NCBI GenBank assembly: GCA_944393005.1
Contig: CALXYO010000003.1
Span: 1-64,000, forward strand
DNA: 64,000 bases
From: an uncultured Spirochaetales bacterium
GTDB lineage: Bacteria > Spirochaetota > Spirochaetia > Sphaerochaetales > Sphaerochaetaceae
Direction: 5' to 3'
Below are positions 33,347 through 42,166 of the stretch, one piece after another. The notes beneath the pieces were generated by a model. It saw only the letters and a list, made by a program, of their open reading frames with translations. It was not told the DNA's origin and did no database searches. The stretch's first letter is position 1, and each line of letters begins with the position of its first letter. A program made the translations under genes and the position numbers.

Positions 33347-33825
33347 TGCCGGATAAGGAACGATTTGAAGGATTTTGTACATTACTGCCGGAAGCGATAG
33401 ATAAATTCGCCGCTTTCGGCGAGATTGTAAGAAACTGCTCCGTGTTTGATGTCGTGAGCGACAGACATGCCTTTCTTGATTCAGTGATTAGAAGGGAGAA
33501 GCTGCAGTCAACAGGCATCGGACATGGTGTGGCGATTGCACATGGCAAGGTCCCTCATCTTGAGAGCACAAGGATAGCACTGGGAATAAGCAGGGACGGA
33601 ATTTTCTTTGATGACATATTCCCGTCTCCTGTTCATCTTGTCTTTCTCATTGCAAGCTGTCCGACAAAACCGTCTGAATATGTCAAGGCTCTTGGAGCGT
33701 TGCTTTCATGGGTTCATGACAGTGATCTGAGGGAAGCTCTCAGAAACCGTGATGAATCTTCGCCCAGGCTCAGGGCTTTCCTTGAAATGATGATGAATCA
33801 GGATTTTCATCCGCTCAGTCAGTGA
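33346..33825 (+). CDS. PTS EIIA (PtsN/fructose-type) domain protein
   Basis: A 159-residue single EIIA domain. The phosphorylated His66 lies in GHGVAIAHGK, the family GxGxAxPHGK motif with Pro changed to Ala. ALGISRDGIFFDD follows. No EIIB or EIIC is adjacent, so it is likely regulatory (EIIA-Ntr-like), receiving phosphate from HPr. Its ATG shares a base with the gltA stop. Its 3' end overlaps the convergent folate gene by 11 bases. Confidence 0.82.
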   Translation: MPDKERFEGFCTLLPEAIDKFAAFGEIVRNCSVFDVVSDRHAFLDSVIRREKLQSTGIGHGVAIAHGKVPHLESTRIALGISRDGIFFDDIFPSPVHLVFLIASCPTKPSEYVKALGALLSWVHDSDLREALRNRDESSPRLRAFLEMMMNQDFHPLSQ

Positions 33826-34309
33826 TGATCTCGTCAGCTTTCAGATCATGTTCTTCATAAGGCAGACCCTCAATGAGTCTGTCTTTTGCTATGAGACCTA
33901 TCTTGTAGATGTCCTTTCCTTTCATGAATCTGTCGTAAAAACCCTTGCCGCGTCCAAGCCTGTATCCCTCAGGAGAAAAAGCGACAGCCGGTATGAGAGC
34001 AATGCATGTCTCATCCAGATGGACCGGAATCCTGTTCCTGCATTCCATCACGCCGAATGCCCCTTTTACAAGGTCTCCTGTATAAAGACTGAACTCCATC
34101 TTTCCTTTCTCAATATAAGGGAGTGCCGTTTTTTTAGTGCAGTTCAGGAGAGGCCTCACATCAACTTCATCATCAAGCGGGTAGTACAGCAGTATGGTGG
34201 AGGCATTGATGAATCTTTCATTAGTCATGAGCTTTCCAAGGACAGTCTCACTGCAAGCTCTGCTGACTTTCCTTCCTCTCAGCATCAGCCTGATTTCCTC
34301 TTTTGTCAT
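33815..34309 (-). CDS. 5-formyltetrahydrofolate cyclo-ligase
   Basis: A 164-residue MTHFS-type enzyme that converts 5-formyl-THF to 5,10-methenyl-THF with ATP. The N-terminal TKEEIRLMLRGRKVS and the signature YRLGRGKGFYDRFM are intact, the latter being the ATP/folate motif. A GAGG site precedes the ATG. It is monocistronic and convergent with the EIIA gene. Confidence 0.88.
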   Translation of the reverse strand: MTKEEIRLMLRGRKVSRACSETVLGKLMTNERFINASTILLYYPLDDEVDVRPLLNCTKKTALPYIEKGKMEFSLYTGDLVKGAFGVMECRNRIPVHLDETCIALIPAVAFSPEGYRLGRGKGFYDRFMKGKDIYKIGLIAKDRLIEGLPYEEHDLKADEIITD

Positions 34310-34349
34310 TCACCCGTCCTCCATGTTCCTGAATGATAATCCAAACACG

Positions 34350-34377
34350 TGCACAAGGAAAAGCTTTCTGCTAAAAT
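34350..34377 (+). promoter_or_regulatory. Promoter of the oligopeptide permease operon (leaderless configuration)
   Basis: TGCACA (34350-34355), 16-base spacer, TAAAAT (34372-34377) preceded by TGC. Seven bases separate it from the ATG at 34385. Confidence 0.5.
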
Positions 34378-34384
34378 CTCTCAC

Positions 34385-35305
34385 ATGCTGAGAGAGTGTA
34401 TTGGAAAACTGCTTTCGGCAGTACTGCTGCTGCTGATTGTCTCTCTTATTGTCTACTGCATAGTTTCCATCCTCCCCGGAGAGAGAAGCCATATCATATT
34501 CGGGGACGGTGTGGGCGAGGAAAGCTATGCTCTGATAGACAGTGAAGTTCCATCCTATACACAGTGGCTTGGAAGGGTGCTGCGTCTCGATTTCGGAGTC
34601 AGCAGTTTCGCCTCCCAGAGTGTCTCATCGCTTATTGCGCAGCGCATTCCGCTTTCCTTGACACTTGCATTCTTCTCTCTTGCCTTCGCATTTCTTTTTT
34701 CATCCTTCATAACAGGCATGGCAGTAATACGGAAGAGAAAGTCAGCCGTGCTTATTTATGAAACAGTGTCTTTAATAAGCCTTTCTCTGCCTTCATTTGT
34801 CATTTCCCTGCTTCTCATACTGCTGTTTTCCGTTAAACTGGGACTGCTGCCATCTGGCGGCTTTGTTCATTTCTCTCAGAATCCGGCTGCGTTTTTCACC
34901 AGCCTGATACTCCCGTCCCTGTCACTTGGCTTCATGCACAGCGGACTTTTCATGAGACTCCTGAAGTCATCACTGGAGAGGGAAATGCAGCTTTCATATA
35001 TAACACTTGCGAAAGCTAAAGGATTGAGGGAAAGCGCAGTTGTCATTATCCATGCGGGTGTGAATGTATTGAATGAAATCCTCACACTCGGCTTTCAGAG
35101 TTTCATATCCCTCTTCACATCAGGTGCGGCTGTTGAATACATATTCTCACTTCCCGGAATAGGCGCACTGACTGTAAGTGCGATCGGCCGCAGGGACATA
35201 AACACAGTGACAGCTCTTGTGCTCATCGGAGCTGCGCTGAGCATAGCTGCATCCACTGCAGCAGACATCATAACGTTCTCAAGGACAAGGAAGGCGCTTG
35301 GATGA
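34385..35305 (+). CDS. Dipeptide/oligopeptide-type ABC transporter permease (DppB-like)
   Basis: A 306-residue permease with about six helices. The loop-dependent region has FGVSSFASQSV, SLPSFVISLLLILLF and the EAA-like sequence LAKAKGLRESAVVIIHAG followed by VEYIFSLPGIG. It fits DppB/OppB. The ATG at 34385 is chosen from promoter geometry; a GTG at 34349 is in frame but precedes the -10. It is coupled by 4 bases to a DppC-like gene. No binding protein or ATPase genes are adjacent. Confidence 0.85.
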   Translation: MLRECIGKLLSAVLLLLIVSLIVYCIVSILPGERSHIIFGDGVGEESYALIDSEVPSYTQWLGRVLRLDFGVSSFASQSVSSLIAQRIPLSLTLAFFSLAFAFLFSSFITGMAVIRKRKSAVLIYETVSLISLSLPSFVISLLLILLFSVKLGLLPSGGFVHFSQNPAAFFTSLILPSLSLGFMHSGLFMRLLKSSLEREMQLSYITLAKAKGLRESAVVIIHAGVNVLNEILTLGFQSFISLFTSGAAVEYIFSLPGIGALTVSAIGRRDINTVTALVLIGAALSIAASTAADIITFSRTRKALG

Positions 35306-36093
35306 ACAGGAAACTGATTTGCGGTACGGCAGTGCTTTCATTGATAATACTTTCTGCCTTCATGTCTCCTTTCTTCAGTACTGACGCACTCACCGTCAAT
35401 ATTGCCGAAAGACTTCTTCCTCCGTCTTCTCTTCATCTTTTCGGAACTGACAGCCTCGGCCGGGATCTTTTTTCAAGGGTGATCGCAGGATCCCGCATTT
35501 CACTTTCCATTGCACTGCTGGTGTGCATTATCTCAACTGCAGCAGGCACCGCTATCGGGCTTCTGTCACGGCTTGGGAAGAATACTGATCTGATTCTGAT
35601 GCGGATGTGCGACGGAATGAAGGCGCTTCCGGCCTCACTTCTCGCTGTACTTCTCATTCTGACACTTGGCGGCGGCAGAACGGGCATCGTCATTTCCCTT
35701 GCCGTTGTGAATATTCCCCAGACAGCACGTCTTGTCAGACAAAGGGCGGTGCATATTGAGAAGCAGACCTTCGTAGATGTGCAGAGACTGATGGGGTATT
35801 CGGAATTGAGAATACTGTTCACAACGGTACTCCGTCATGTGAAAAGCACGCTGCTGATACAGTCCTGTTTCATATTCACATCAAGCATAATCGCCGAAGC
35901 CGGACTCAGCTTCATAGGAGCTGGACTTGAAGCCGGCACTCCCAGCTGGGGGAATATTCTCAGAGAGGCGAAGGATGTCATCTACCAGGCATGGTGGATG
36001 ATTGCATTCCCTGCCGCATTCGTTTTCCTGACGGTCCTTTCCCTCAACCTCATTTCTGATGGACTGAGGGAAAGGGACAGTGTTAAGATCTGA
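35302..36093 (+). CDS. Dipeptide/oligopeptide-type ABC transporter permease (DppC-like)
   Basis: A 263-residue permease with the DppC hallmarks LFGTDSLGRDLFSRVIAGSR and SGIMEAGLSFIGAGL-like IIAEAGLSFIGAGLEAGTP, plus the EAA loop region VDVQRLMGYSELRI. It pairs with the preceding permease in the inner membrane. The missing ATPases and binding protein must be encoded elsewhere, if the transporter is functional. Confidence 0.85.
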   Translation: MNRKLICGTAVLSLIILSAFMSPFFSTDALTVNIAERLLPPSSLHLFGTDSLGRDLFSRVIAGSRISLSIALLVCIISTAAGTAIGLLSRLGKNTDLILMRMCDGMKALPASLLAVLLILTLGGGRTGIVISLAVVNIPQTARLVRQRAVHIEKQTFVDVQRLMGYSELRILFTTVLRHVKSTLLIQSCFIFTSSIIAEAGLSFIGAGLEAGTPSWGNILREAKDVIYQAWWMIAFPAAFVFLTVLSLNLISDGLRERDSVKI

Positions 36094-36110
36094 CTGAAAG
36101 GAGGTTCAAG

Positions 36111-37226
36111 ATGGATTTTTCATCCACATATTACGATAAGACACTTGGTTTGCTGAAACAGCTGTGTCCGATTCCGGCTCCCAGTCATGATGAGGGGAGG
36201 CGGGTTGATTTCATATGCGGCTATCTTGAAAAAGAAGGGATTGAAGGTTTCTATGTCGATGAGGCGAAGAACGTGATCATACCGTACAATGATGACGGGA
36301 AATGTGAACTTGATGTCTTTGCAGCTCACACCGATGTTGTTTTTCCTGACACAGAAGAGCTTCCAATGAGAATTGAAGGTGAGAGACTGTATTGTCCCGG
36401 ATGCGGGGATGATACAGCAAATGTCGCCGGACTTATCATGTATGCGATTCATTTCATAAAAGAAAAGATCAAGACAAAAAGAGGTGTTCTCTTTGTCTGC
36501 AATTCCTGTGAGGAGGGACTTGGAAACCTTTACGGAGTGAGGACTTTGTTTGAGAACTACAAGGGCAGGATCTCATCTTTCACATCATTCGACCACTGTC
36601 TTGGAAAGGGGATTGTCAATGTTGCCGTGGGAAGTGAGCGTTACCGCATAAAGGTGAAAACGGAAGGGGGACACTCGTATGCTAATTTCGGCAACAGGAA
36701 TGCAATCGCCATCCTCAGCGAGATTATTACAAAACTCTACAGACAGACACTTCCCGACAGTGGAAAAACCACATACAATGTCGGTACCATAAGCGGCGGC
36801 ACGAGCATCAACAGTATTGCCCAGGAAGCTGAATGCACATATGAATTCCGTTCTGTTGACGAGAGTGCCCTTTCAAAGATGAGATCATCATTTGACAGCA
36901 CCATTTCGTCATTCAAAGCCAAAAACAATGATGTGACAGCAGAATGCATCGGGCTTAGACCATGTTCCAGCGGCGAGGCTGATACGACAGGGATGGAGAA
37001 TCTTGCACGCACTCTTATGGAGAAGTATGGAATGAAGTATACTCCGGGGGCTGGTTCCACGGACTGCAACATTCCTCTTTCTCTCGGCATAAAGGCGATC
37101 TGCCTTGGCCTTATTTATGTGAAAGGATCCCACACCAGAGAGGAATATGTTGACCTGAAGAGTTTTTCTACAGGGTTAAATCTATGCTATGATTATATTT
37201 ACGAACTGGTTTCTTCAGAAATGTGA
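36111..37226 (+). CDS. M20-family metallopeptidase (peptidase T-like)
   Basis: A 371-residue cytoplasmic aminotripeptidase-like enzyme. Zinc ligands are visible in FAAHTDVVFPD, CPGCGDDTANVAG and NSCEEGLGN, with the C-terminal His in KGSHTREE. The inserted dimerisation domain (around 170-280, KVKTEGGHSYANFG) is present. AAAGGAGG precedes the ATG. It lies 17 bases after the oligopeptide permeases, so imported peptides are the likely substrates. Confidence 0.86.
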   Translation: MDFSSTYYDKTLGLLKQLCPIPAPSHDEGRRVDFICGYLEKEGIEGFYVDEAKNVIIPYNDDGKCELDVFAAHTDVVFPDTEELPMRIEGERLYCPGCGDDTANVAGLIMYAIHFIKEKIKTKRGVLFVCNSCEEGLGNLYGVRTLFENYKGRISSFTSFDHCLGKGIVNVAVGSERYRIKVKTEGGHSYANFGNRNAIAILSEIITKLYRQTLPDSGKTTYNVGTISGGTSINSIAQEAECTYEFRSVDESALSKMRSSFDSTISSFKAKNNDVTAECIGLRPCSSGEADTTGMENLARTLMEKYGMKYTPGAGSTDCNIPLSLGIKAICLGLIYVKGSHTREEYVDLKSFSTGLNLCYDYIYELVSSEM

Positions 37227-37244
37227 AAAAGATCGTAAAACTTA

Positions 37245-37274
37245 TTGACAAGGGGCGGCGTTTTTTGGTACAAA
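37245..37274 (+). promoter_or_regulatory. Promoter of tRNA-Phe
   Basis: TTGACA (37245-37250), 18-base spacer rich in G and T, TACAAA (37269-37274), 12 bases before the tRNA. Confidence 0.6.
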
Positions 37275-37286
37275 TTCTACCGTTAC

Positions 37287-37359
37287 GCCGCTTTAGCTCA
37301 GTTGGTAGAGCAAAGGACTGAAAATCCTTGTGTCCCTGGTTCAATTCCTGGAGGCGGCA
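37287..37359 (+). tRNA. tRNA-Phe (anticodon GAA)
   Basis: A 73-base tRNA. The acceptor GCCGCTT pairs with AGGCGGC, the anticodon loop CTGAAAA gives GAA in stem AAGGA/TCCTT, and the T-arm has GGTTCAATTCC. Discriminator A, CCA not encoded. It is immediately upstream of the defence island. Confidence 0.94.
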
Positions 37360-37365
37360 CTCAGG

Positions 37366-37404
37366 AGCTAACTCTTTTTCATACAAGGAGTTAGCTTTTT
37401 CTTT
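37366..37404 (+). terminator. Terminator of tRNA-Phe
   Basis: AGCTAACTC (37366-37374) pairs with GAGTTAGCT (37388-37396) followed by TTTTTCTTT. Confidence 0.82.
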
Positions 37405-37531
37405 ACTCTGATTTTCATTCTTTTACACTATATATTTTCATTGAAAATTTCCTGAACAAGAAATACACTGACATTACTGTACAATCCAACGGAAATTGAC
37501 ATAGAAATCTAACTAAGCAAAGTGGAGAGCA

Positions 37532-38137
37532 ATGAAAGAAAATTATAGATTGCCCACAATTGGCGGACTGAGAGTGAACGAGATCTCCCGAATAGCTGAA
37601 CTATTTGCAGGGGAAGGAAACTGGGACAATGTCCGTTCAACATATTATGAAACCAACATTTCGCAGACGAGCAGGAATGCTACTGCAAAGAGATATTTCT
37701 CATATATGAAAGGAATCATCACATCATGGACAGATGAGGAGTTGAAAGATTTCCTTATGAGCTCTTTTGATGGCAAGAAGAATTTCATCTGGCTTGCATT
37801 CTGCCGCCTGTTTCCTATTGTGGCAGACTTCATATCAATATACGTAAGGGAAAATACAATCAATGGACAACTTCCAATGAATATCGAAGACTTCAGATCC
37901 TATGTCTCCAAACTTGTCGATTCAGGCAAGATGGAAGAGCCGAAAAAAACAGTCTTCAATAAGGGAAGATCGATAATCTACAAAATGCTGAAAGAAATGG
38001 GATACTATGATGGAAAGACTCTTCAAGGCGGAAGCTTACCGTCGGATTTCATCAGACTTGTATATTCACACAATCCGGAAGAACTTCATTTCTTTCCTAT
38101 TTCGGATCAGGCTATCAAGAGGGGGCTTAATTCATGA
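37532..38137 (+). CDS. brxA: BREX protein BrxA
   Basis: A 201-residue BrxA (DUF1819). It starts LPTIGGLRVNEISRIAELF and includes SFDGKKNFIWLAFCRLFPIV and ends LVYSHNPEELHFFPISDQ. BrxA is a small helical DNA-binding protein needed for BREX immunity in characterised type 1 systems. GGAGAG precedes the ATG. It is the first gene of a seven-gene run with 4-base overlap to brxB. No convincing promoter was found upstream, though a TACAAT at 37480 is a candidate -10. Confidence 0.88.
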   Translation: MKENYRLPTIGGLRVNEISRIAELFAGEGNWDNVRSTYYETNISQTSRNATAKRYFSYMKGIITSWTDEELKDFLMSSFDGKKNFIWLAFCRLFPIVADFISIYVRENTINGQLPMNIEDFRSYVSKLVDSGKMEEPKKTVFNKGRSIIYKMLKEMGYYDGKTLQGGSLPSDFIRLVYSHNPEELHFFPISDQAIKRGLNS

Positions 38138-38721
38138 GAGATTATTCAAAAGACTCGGACAAACTCTATTCCGTGATGAAGAGCCAGGCATTCCTTCAAT
38201 CAACTTCGATTGGCGGCGAGACCCCGACATACATCTATGCATACGAAATCGAAGCATCTGAAATTGTTGAAGATATGCTATCTAAGCTTGAGAAGAAACT
38301 TGCATTGGATGGTATCAGGCTTTACATGTTTGATATGTTTGAGGCTTTCACGTCATTCTGTAAAGAAGCCGGATACCTTGATTTCCTCTTAGAGATAGAA
38401 GAAGAAACCGACAAAGAAGAGTTTCTGGAGAATATCCAGGGAATTGCCGAGAATTCGGACTTCGCTTCCTTTGTCGGAGACAAGGTGGAAAACGAAGACT
38501 ATGACATATTTGTAATGACAGGAGCTGGAAAGGCCTATCCAATTCTCAGAGCCCACATGCTCTTGGAGAAGTTGCAGGACTATATAAAAAGAAGGCCGTT
38601 TGTACTCTTCTTTCCAGGCGAATATGTCAAATCAACAAGCGGTGGCATTGCGTTGAACCTCTTCGGCAAATTGCCTTCAGACGGTTCTTACAGGGCTTTC
38701 GACATCATCAAGGAGGTATAA
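38134..38721 (+). CDS. brxB: BREX protein BrxB
   Basis: A 195-residue BrxB (DUF1788). Conserved features include the TGAGKAYPILRAHMLLEKLQ segment and the end PFVLFFPGEYVKSTSGG, then LNLFGKLPSDGSYRAFDI. Its molecular role in BREX is unresolved; in known systems it contacts PglZ. It overlaps brxA by 4 bases and is one base from brxC. Confidence 0.9.
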   Translation: MRDYSKDSDKLYSVMKSQAFLQSTSIGGETPTYIYAYEIEASEIVEDMLSKLEKKLALDGIRLYMFDMFEAFTSFCKEAGYLDFLLEIEEETDKEEFLENIQGIAENSDFASFVGDKVENEDYDIFVMTGAGKAYPILRAHMLLEKLQDYIKRRPFVLFFPGEYVKSTSGGIALNLFGKLPSDGSYRAFDIIKEV

Positions 38722-38722
38722 G

Positions 38723-41700
38723 ATGCTCAGAGACTATTTCAAGAAATCAATAGACAGGAATATAGATGGTGTCATCAAGGCCAGTGATGACAGAAGTTTG
38801 AGAACAGAGTTTGAGGAATATGTTGTCACGAATGAAATCAACAACAAGCTTTCCGATTTCTTCGATGTCTACACATCTCCTCAGTCGGTCGTCAATGGTG
38901 TGTGGATCTCCGGATTTTTCGGCACAGGAAAATCTCACCTTCTGAAGATTCTCTCATATCTCATCGAGAACAGAGAGATTGATGGCGATAAGGCAGCTTC
39001 TTATTTCAAGGATAAGGGGGATGCTGAACTCAGAGCAAAAATCAGTCGGGTCACAGCCCTTCCCTCAAAGAGTATCCTTTTCAACATCACTTCTGTCGCA
39101 AAGTCCAATGCCGACGACATTGTTGCAGTCACGCAGGCATTTATGCAGGCTTTCGACAACTCATTCGGCTACTATGGCAATCTCAGATATATAGCTGAGC
39201 TTGAACGTTCTCTCGATGAAGAGGGACTCTATGACAAGTTCAAAGAGATTTTTCAGGAAAAGACAGGAAAGGAATGGGTGAAGGCTCGTGCCGTTCCTCT
39301 CATGGTCAAGGATGCGATTTCTGAAGCTTATGCCGAAGTGACAAACCAGAGTGTCAATCCAAACCTGCTTGAGAACTTCAGGGAAGACTTCAAAGATGTG
39401 ACAGTAGAATCTTTCGCACAGAAGGTGAAGCGATACATAGACAGGCAACCTGCCGGATTCCGCCTCAATTTCTTCGTTGATGAAGTGGGACAGTACGTTG
39501 CTGACAATGTTCATAAGATGGTTGTCCTCCAGTCAATCGCAGAGGAGTTGTCCAAGCTGTACAAGGAACAGCGGTCATGGGTGTTCGTGACATCCCAGTA
39601 TGACCTTGATGCTGTACTTAAAAGCGGAAAGGACAGCAACCTATCCAACAGAATCTCTCAGGATTTCTCACGTATTCAGGCAAGATTCAAGTTCACGATT
39701 GCGCTCACAGGAAAGAATGTCAATGAAGTCGTACAGAAGCGTCTTCTTGACAAGAACAATGCAGGAAGACTTGCACTGCTTCCTGTCTATGAAAAATATT
39801 CTAAGGATTTCAAGACCATTTTCAATTTTGTAGATGGGCCTAAGACATTCCCTGCCTATAGGAGCGATGAGGAATTTATCATCTGCTATCCATTCGTGAC
39901 ATATCAGTTTGATCTTTTCTCTCATGCACTCGTCCAATTCTCTGCACACAATGCCTTTACTGGTAAATTCAACTCAGTTGGTGAGAGATCAATGCTGGAT
40001 GCTTTCCACAGAGTTGCAAAAAATATCGGTGATTCAGAAGTCGGCAAGCTTGTCACTTTTGATCAGCTGTATGAAGGACTTCGTGATCAGTTCAGACCAA
40101 ATGTCTATCGATCAATCAACGATGCCGAGAATAGAGGACTGGAAGAATTCAAGATCAAAGTCCTCAAGGCTCTTCTGATGGTGAAATACCTGGAACAGGA
40201 TTTCAAAGCTACAGTTCATAACATCTCAGTGCTTCTCTATCCTGAAGTCGGAGAGAATCCCGAGACAGTCAGAACAAAGGTGCTTGATGCACTGACCGAT
40301 CTTGAAAACCAGAGATACATTCAGCGCAATGGCGATGTCTACGATTACCTTACAAGCGATGAACTTGAACTTCAGAATGATATCAGCAACGTCATGCTCA
40401 GTCAGACTGCAATCCAGGAGGAGATATCGAATCTGATCTTCGACCAGACGCTGAAGCAGACGAAAATCAGATGTGATGCCACAGGTGACGACTATCCATT
40501 CACAAAGATAATCGACGGTCAGGCAATCAGCCGGGAATATGATATGGGAATCAACATCGCTCTTGAAGGTGAGATTGATGGATATGATCCCGTCTCTCTC
40601 AACTCAGGAAAAGATGTTCTCCTTGTAGTACTGAAGGACAACAGCAACCTGATTATCGATCTCAGGAACTACCTCAAAACCAAGAAGTTCATCGACTCAT
40701 CGAATACGATGAATCTCTCCAGTGAGAAGCAGAGTGCACTCATTGTTGAGACAAAAAAGAACACTGAGCGTAAGGCTATCGTGATGAAAGAGCTGGAAGA
40801 GTGTCTTGAAAATGCAGCGATGTACATCAGCACCACTCCTCTTACAAAGCTTTCGGGTACATCATTTGTGGCGAGGTTAAAAGAGGCCTTCCAGAGTCTT
40901 ATAAATCAGACCTATCCCAATCTCAAGATGCTGCAAGGTAGCAAATACACAGAGCAGAGCATCATCAAGGCATTCGATGACAACATGTTTGAAACCTCTT
41001 TGGATGGTGCTGCTGAGGATGTTTTCACATCAATCCAGGTGCGAAACAACCAAGGTGTGAACTCTACAGTACGTAGCATCATTGATGCATACACAAGAAA
41101 GCCATATGGCTGGTCTCCAAACGCAATACTCACAAAAATTGCATCTCTAGTGAAAGCAAACAAGATTGAGATTAAGCTTGATGGTGCGGATCAGGATATT
41201 CCTGCATTGAAGAAGAACCTTTCGAACGCACAGCGACAGGATCACATGAGGATTTACTTCTTCATTGAGATAAGTCCCGGTAAAGTATCACAGCTCAGGC
41301 AGTTCATCGGAGATTACACCCAGGATATAGTTCAGAAGATTACAGATGCAAAGAAGGTCTATTCCCTTGCACAGGAGTCAATCCAAAATCAGGCAAAGAT
41401 AATCAACGACTTATTATTGCAATACGGATCACGCTATTCATTCATGGAAAAGCTCAGAGGATATCCTCAGAAGCTGAATGTCATAGCAAGCAACGGAATT
41501 GACTGGTTCTACGATATATTCCTTTCAAGTAAGGCTGAAGAACTCATCAATGACAATGATACTTTCGTGAATCCCATCATTGCTTTCCTGAACGGAACAT
41601 CCAAGGATAAATATGATAAAGCCATGTCCGTGAAGAACGAATTTGGTGAGCTTGCTGAGAAGAATGACAAAGATGCGTATGAAGCCTTTATCAAGCTCCT

Positions 41701-42166
41701 TGAATCTGACGATATCTACAAACCTCAGCGAATAAAGATGCTTGAGACGGCAGCTGCTGATATTGAAGAGAAGGCAAAGGCTAGTCTGTCTGATATCCAG
41801 AAAGGACTGGCATATGATCTTGAGGCAGAAGTATCTTCATTGATTTCCTCTCTTCCGGAAGAAGTTCAAGAACCTGCAAAACAACTTGAAGCAAAGCTTA
41901 AGGATGAGATTTCATCTGTTACATCCATAACAGAAGCTGATGCCATCCGCTACCACATGAGTGAGGCTGTTGAAAGAATAGAGAAGCTGCAGAAGGTCGA
42001 GACACCTGAAATCTCTGTAACTTCCAATTCAGTTAAGCTTCAGAGCATCAGGGTTGCATATTACAAGGCTGCATTGAGCAATGCATCTGATGTCGATTCC
42101 TACCTTTCAGAACTGAAAAAGGCTCTGCTCAAAGAAATCAACGAAGGCAACGAGGTGATCCTATGA
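38723..42166 (+). CDS. brxC: BREX protein BrxC, large P-loop ATPase
   Basis: A 1147-residue protein, near the usual length of BrxC (about 1200). It begins LRDYFKKSIDRNIDGVIKAS and has Walker A GFFGTGKSH at 64-72 in the context VVNGVWISGFFGTGKSHLLK, shared by BrxC/PglY. The LNFFVDEVGQYV stretch at about 247-258 is a Walker B-like site. The C-terminal half is helical. It is an essential BREX ATPase. Overlaps pglX by 4 bases. Confidence 0.92.
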   Translation: MLRDYFKKSIDRNIDGVIKASDDRSLRTEFEEYVVTNEINNKLSDFFDVYTSPQSVVNGVWISGFFGTGKSHLLKILSYLIENREIDGDKAASYFKDKGDAELRAKISRVTALPSKSILFNITSVAKSNADDIVAVTQAFMQAFDNSFGYYGNLRYIAELERSLDEEGLYDKFKEIFQEKTGKEWVKARAVPLMVKDAISEAYAEVTNQSVNPNLLENFREDFKDVTVESFAQKVKRYIDRQPAGFRLNFFVDEVGQYVADNVHKMVVLQSIAEELSKLYKEQRSWVFVTSQYDLDAVLKSGKDSNLSNRISQDFSRIQARFKFTIALTGKNVNEVVQKRLLDKNNAGRLALLPVYEKYSKDFKTIFNFVDGPKTFPAYRSDEEFIICYPFVTYQFDLFSHALVQFSAHNAFTGKFNSVGERSMLDAFHRVAKNIGDSEVGKLVTFDQLYEGLRDQFRPNVYRSINDAENRGLEEFKIKVLKALLMVKYLEQDFKATVHNISVLLYPEVGENPETVRTKVLDALTDLENQRYIQRNGDVYDYLTSDELELQNDISNVMLSQTAIQEEISNLIFDQTLKQTKIRCDATGDDYPFTKIIDGQAISREYDMGINIALEGEIDGYDPVSLNSGKDVLLVVLKDNSNLIIDLRNYLKTKKFIDSSNTMNLSSEKQSALIVETKKNTERKAIVMKELEECLENAAMYISTTPLTKLSGTSFVARLKEAFQSLINQTYPNLKMLQGSKYTEQSIIKAFDDNMFETSLDGAAEDVFTSIQVRNNQGVNSTVRSIIDAYTRKPYGWSPNAILTKIASLVKANKIEIKLDGADQDIPALKKNLSNAQRQDHMRIYFFIEISPGKVSQLRQFIGDYTQDIVQKITDAKKVYSLAQESIQNQAKIINDLLLQYGSRYSFMEKLRGYPQKLNVIASNGIDWFYDIFLSSKAEELINDNDTFVNPIIAFLNGTSKDKYDKAMSVKNEFGELAEKNDKDAYEAFIKLLESDDIYKPQRIKMLETAAADIEEKAKASLSDIQKGLAYDLEAEVSSLISSLPEEVQEPAKQLEAKLKDEISSVTSITEADAIRYHMSEAVERIEKLQKVETPEISVTSNSVKLQSIRVAYYKAALSNASDVDSYLSELKKALLKEINEGNEVIL

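Noticed and set aside
37330..37359. tRNA-Phe 3' end as an attL with a partner near 57 kb
   Set aside because: No copy of the tRNA end was found in the parAB-pyrG region.
37496..37501. TTGACA as -35 for the BREX operon
   Set aside because: Only 30 bases before the brxA ATG, so its -10 would fall on the ribosome-binding site; no suitable hexamer is there.
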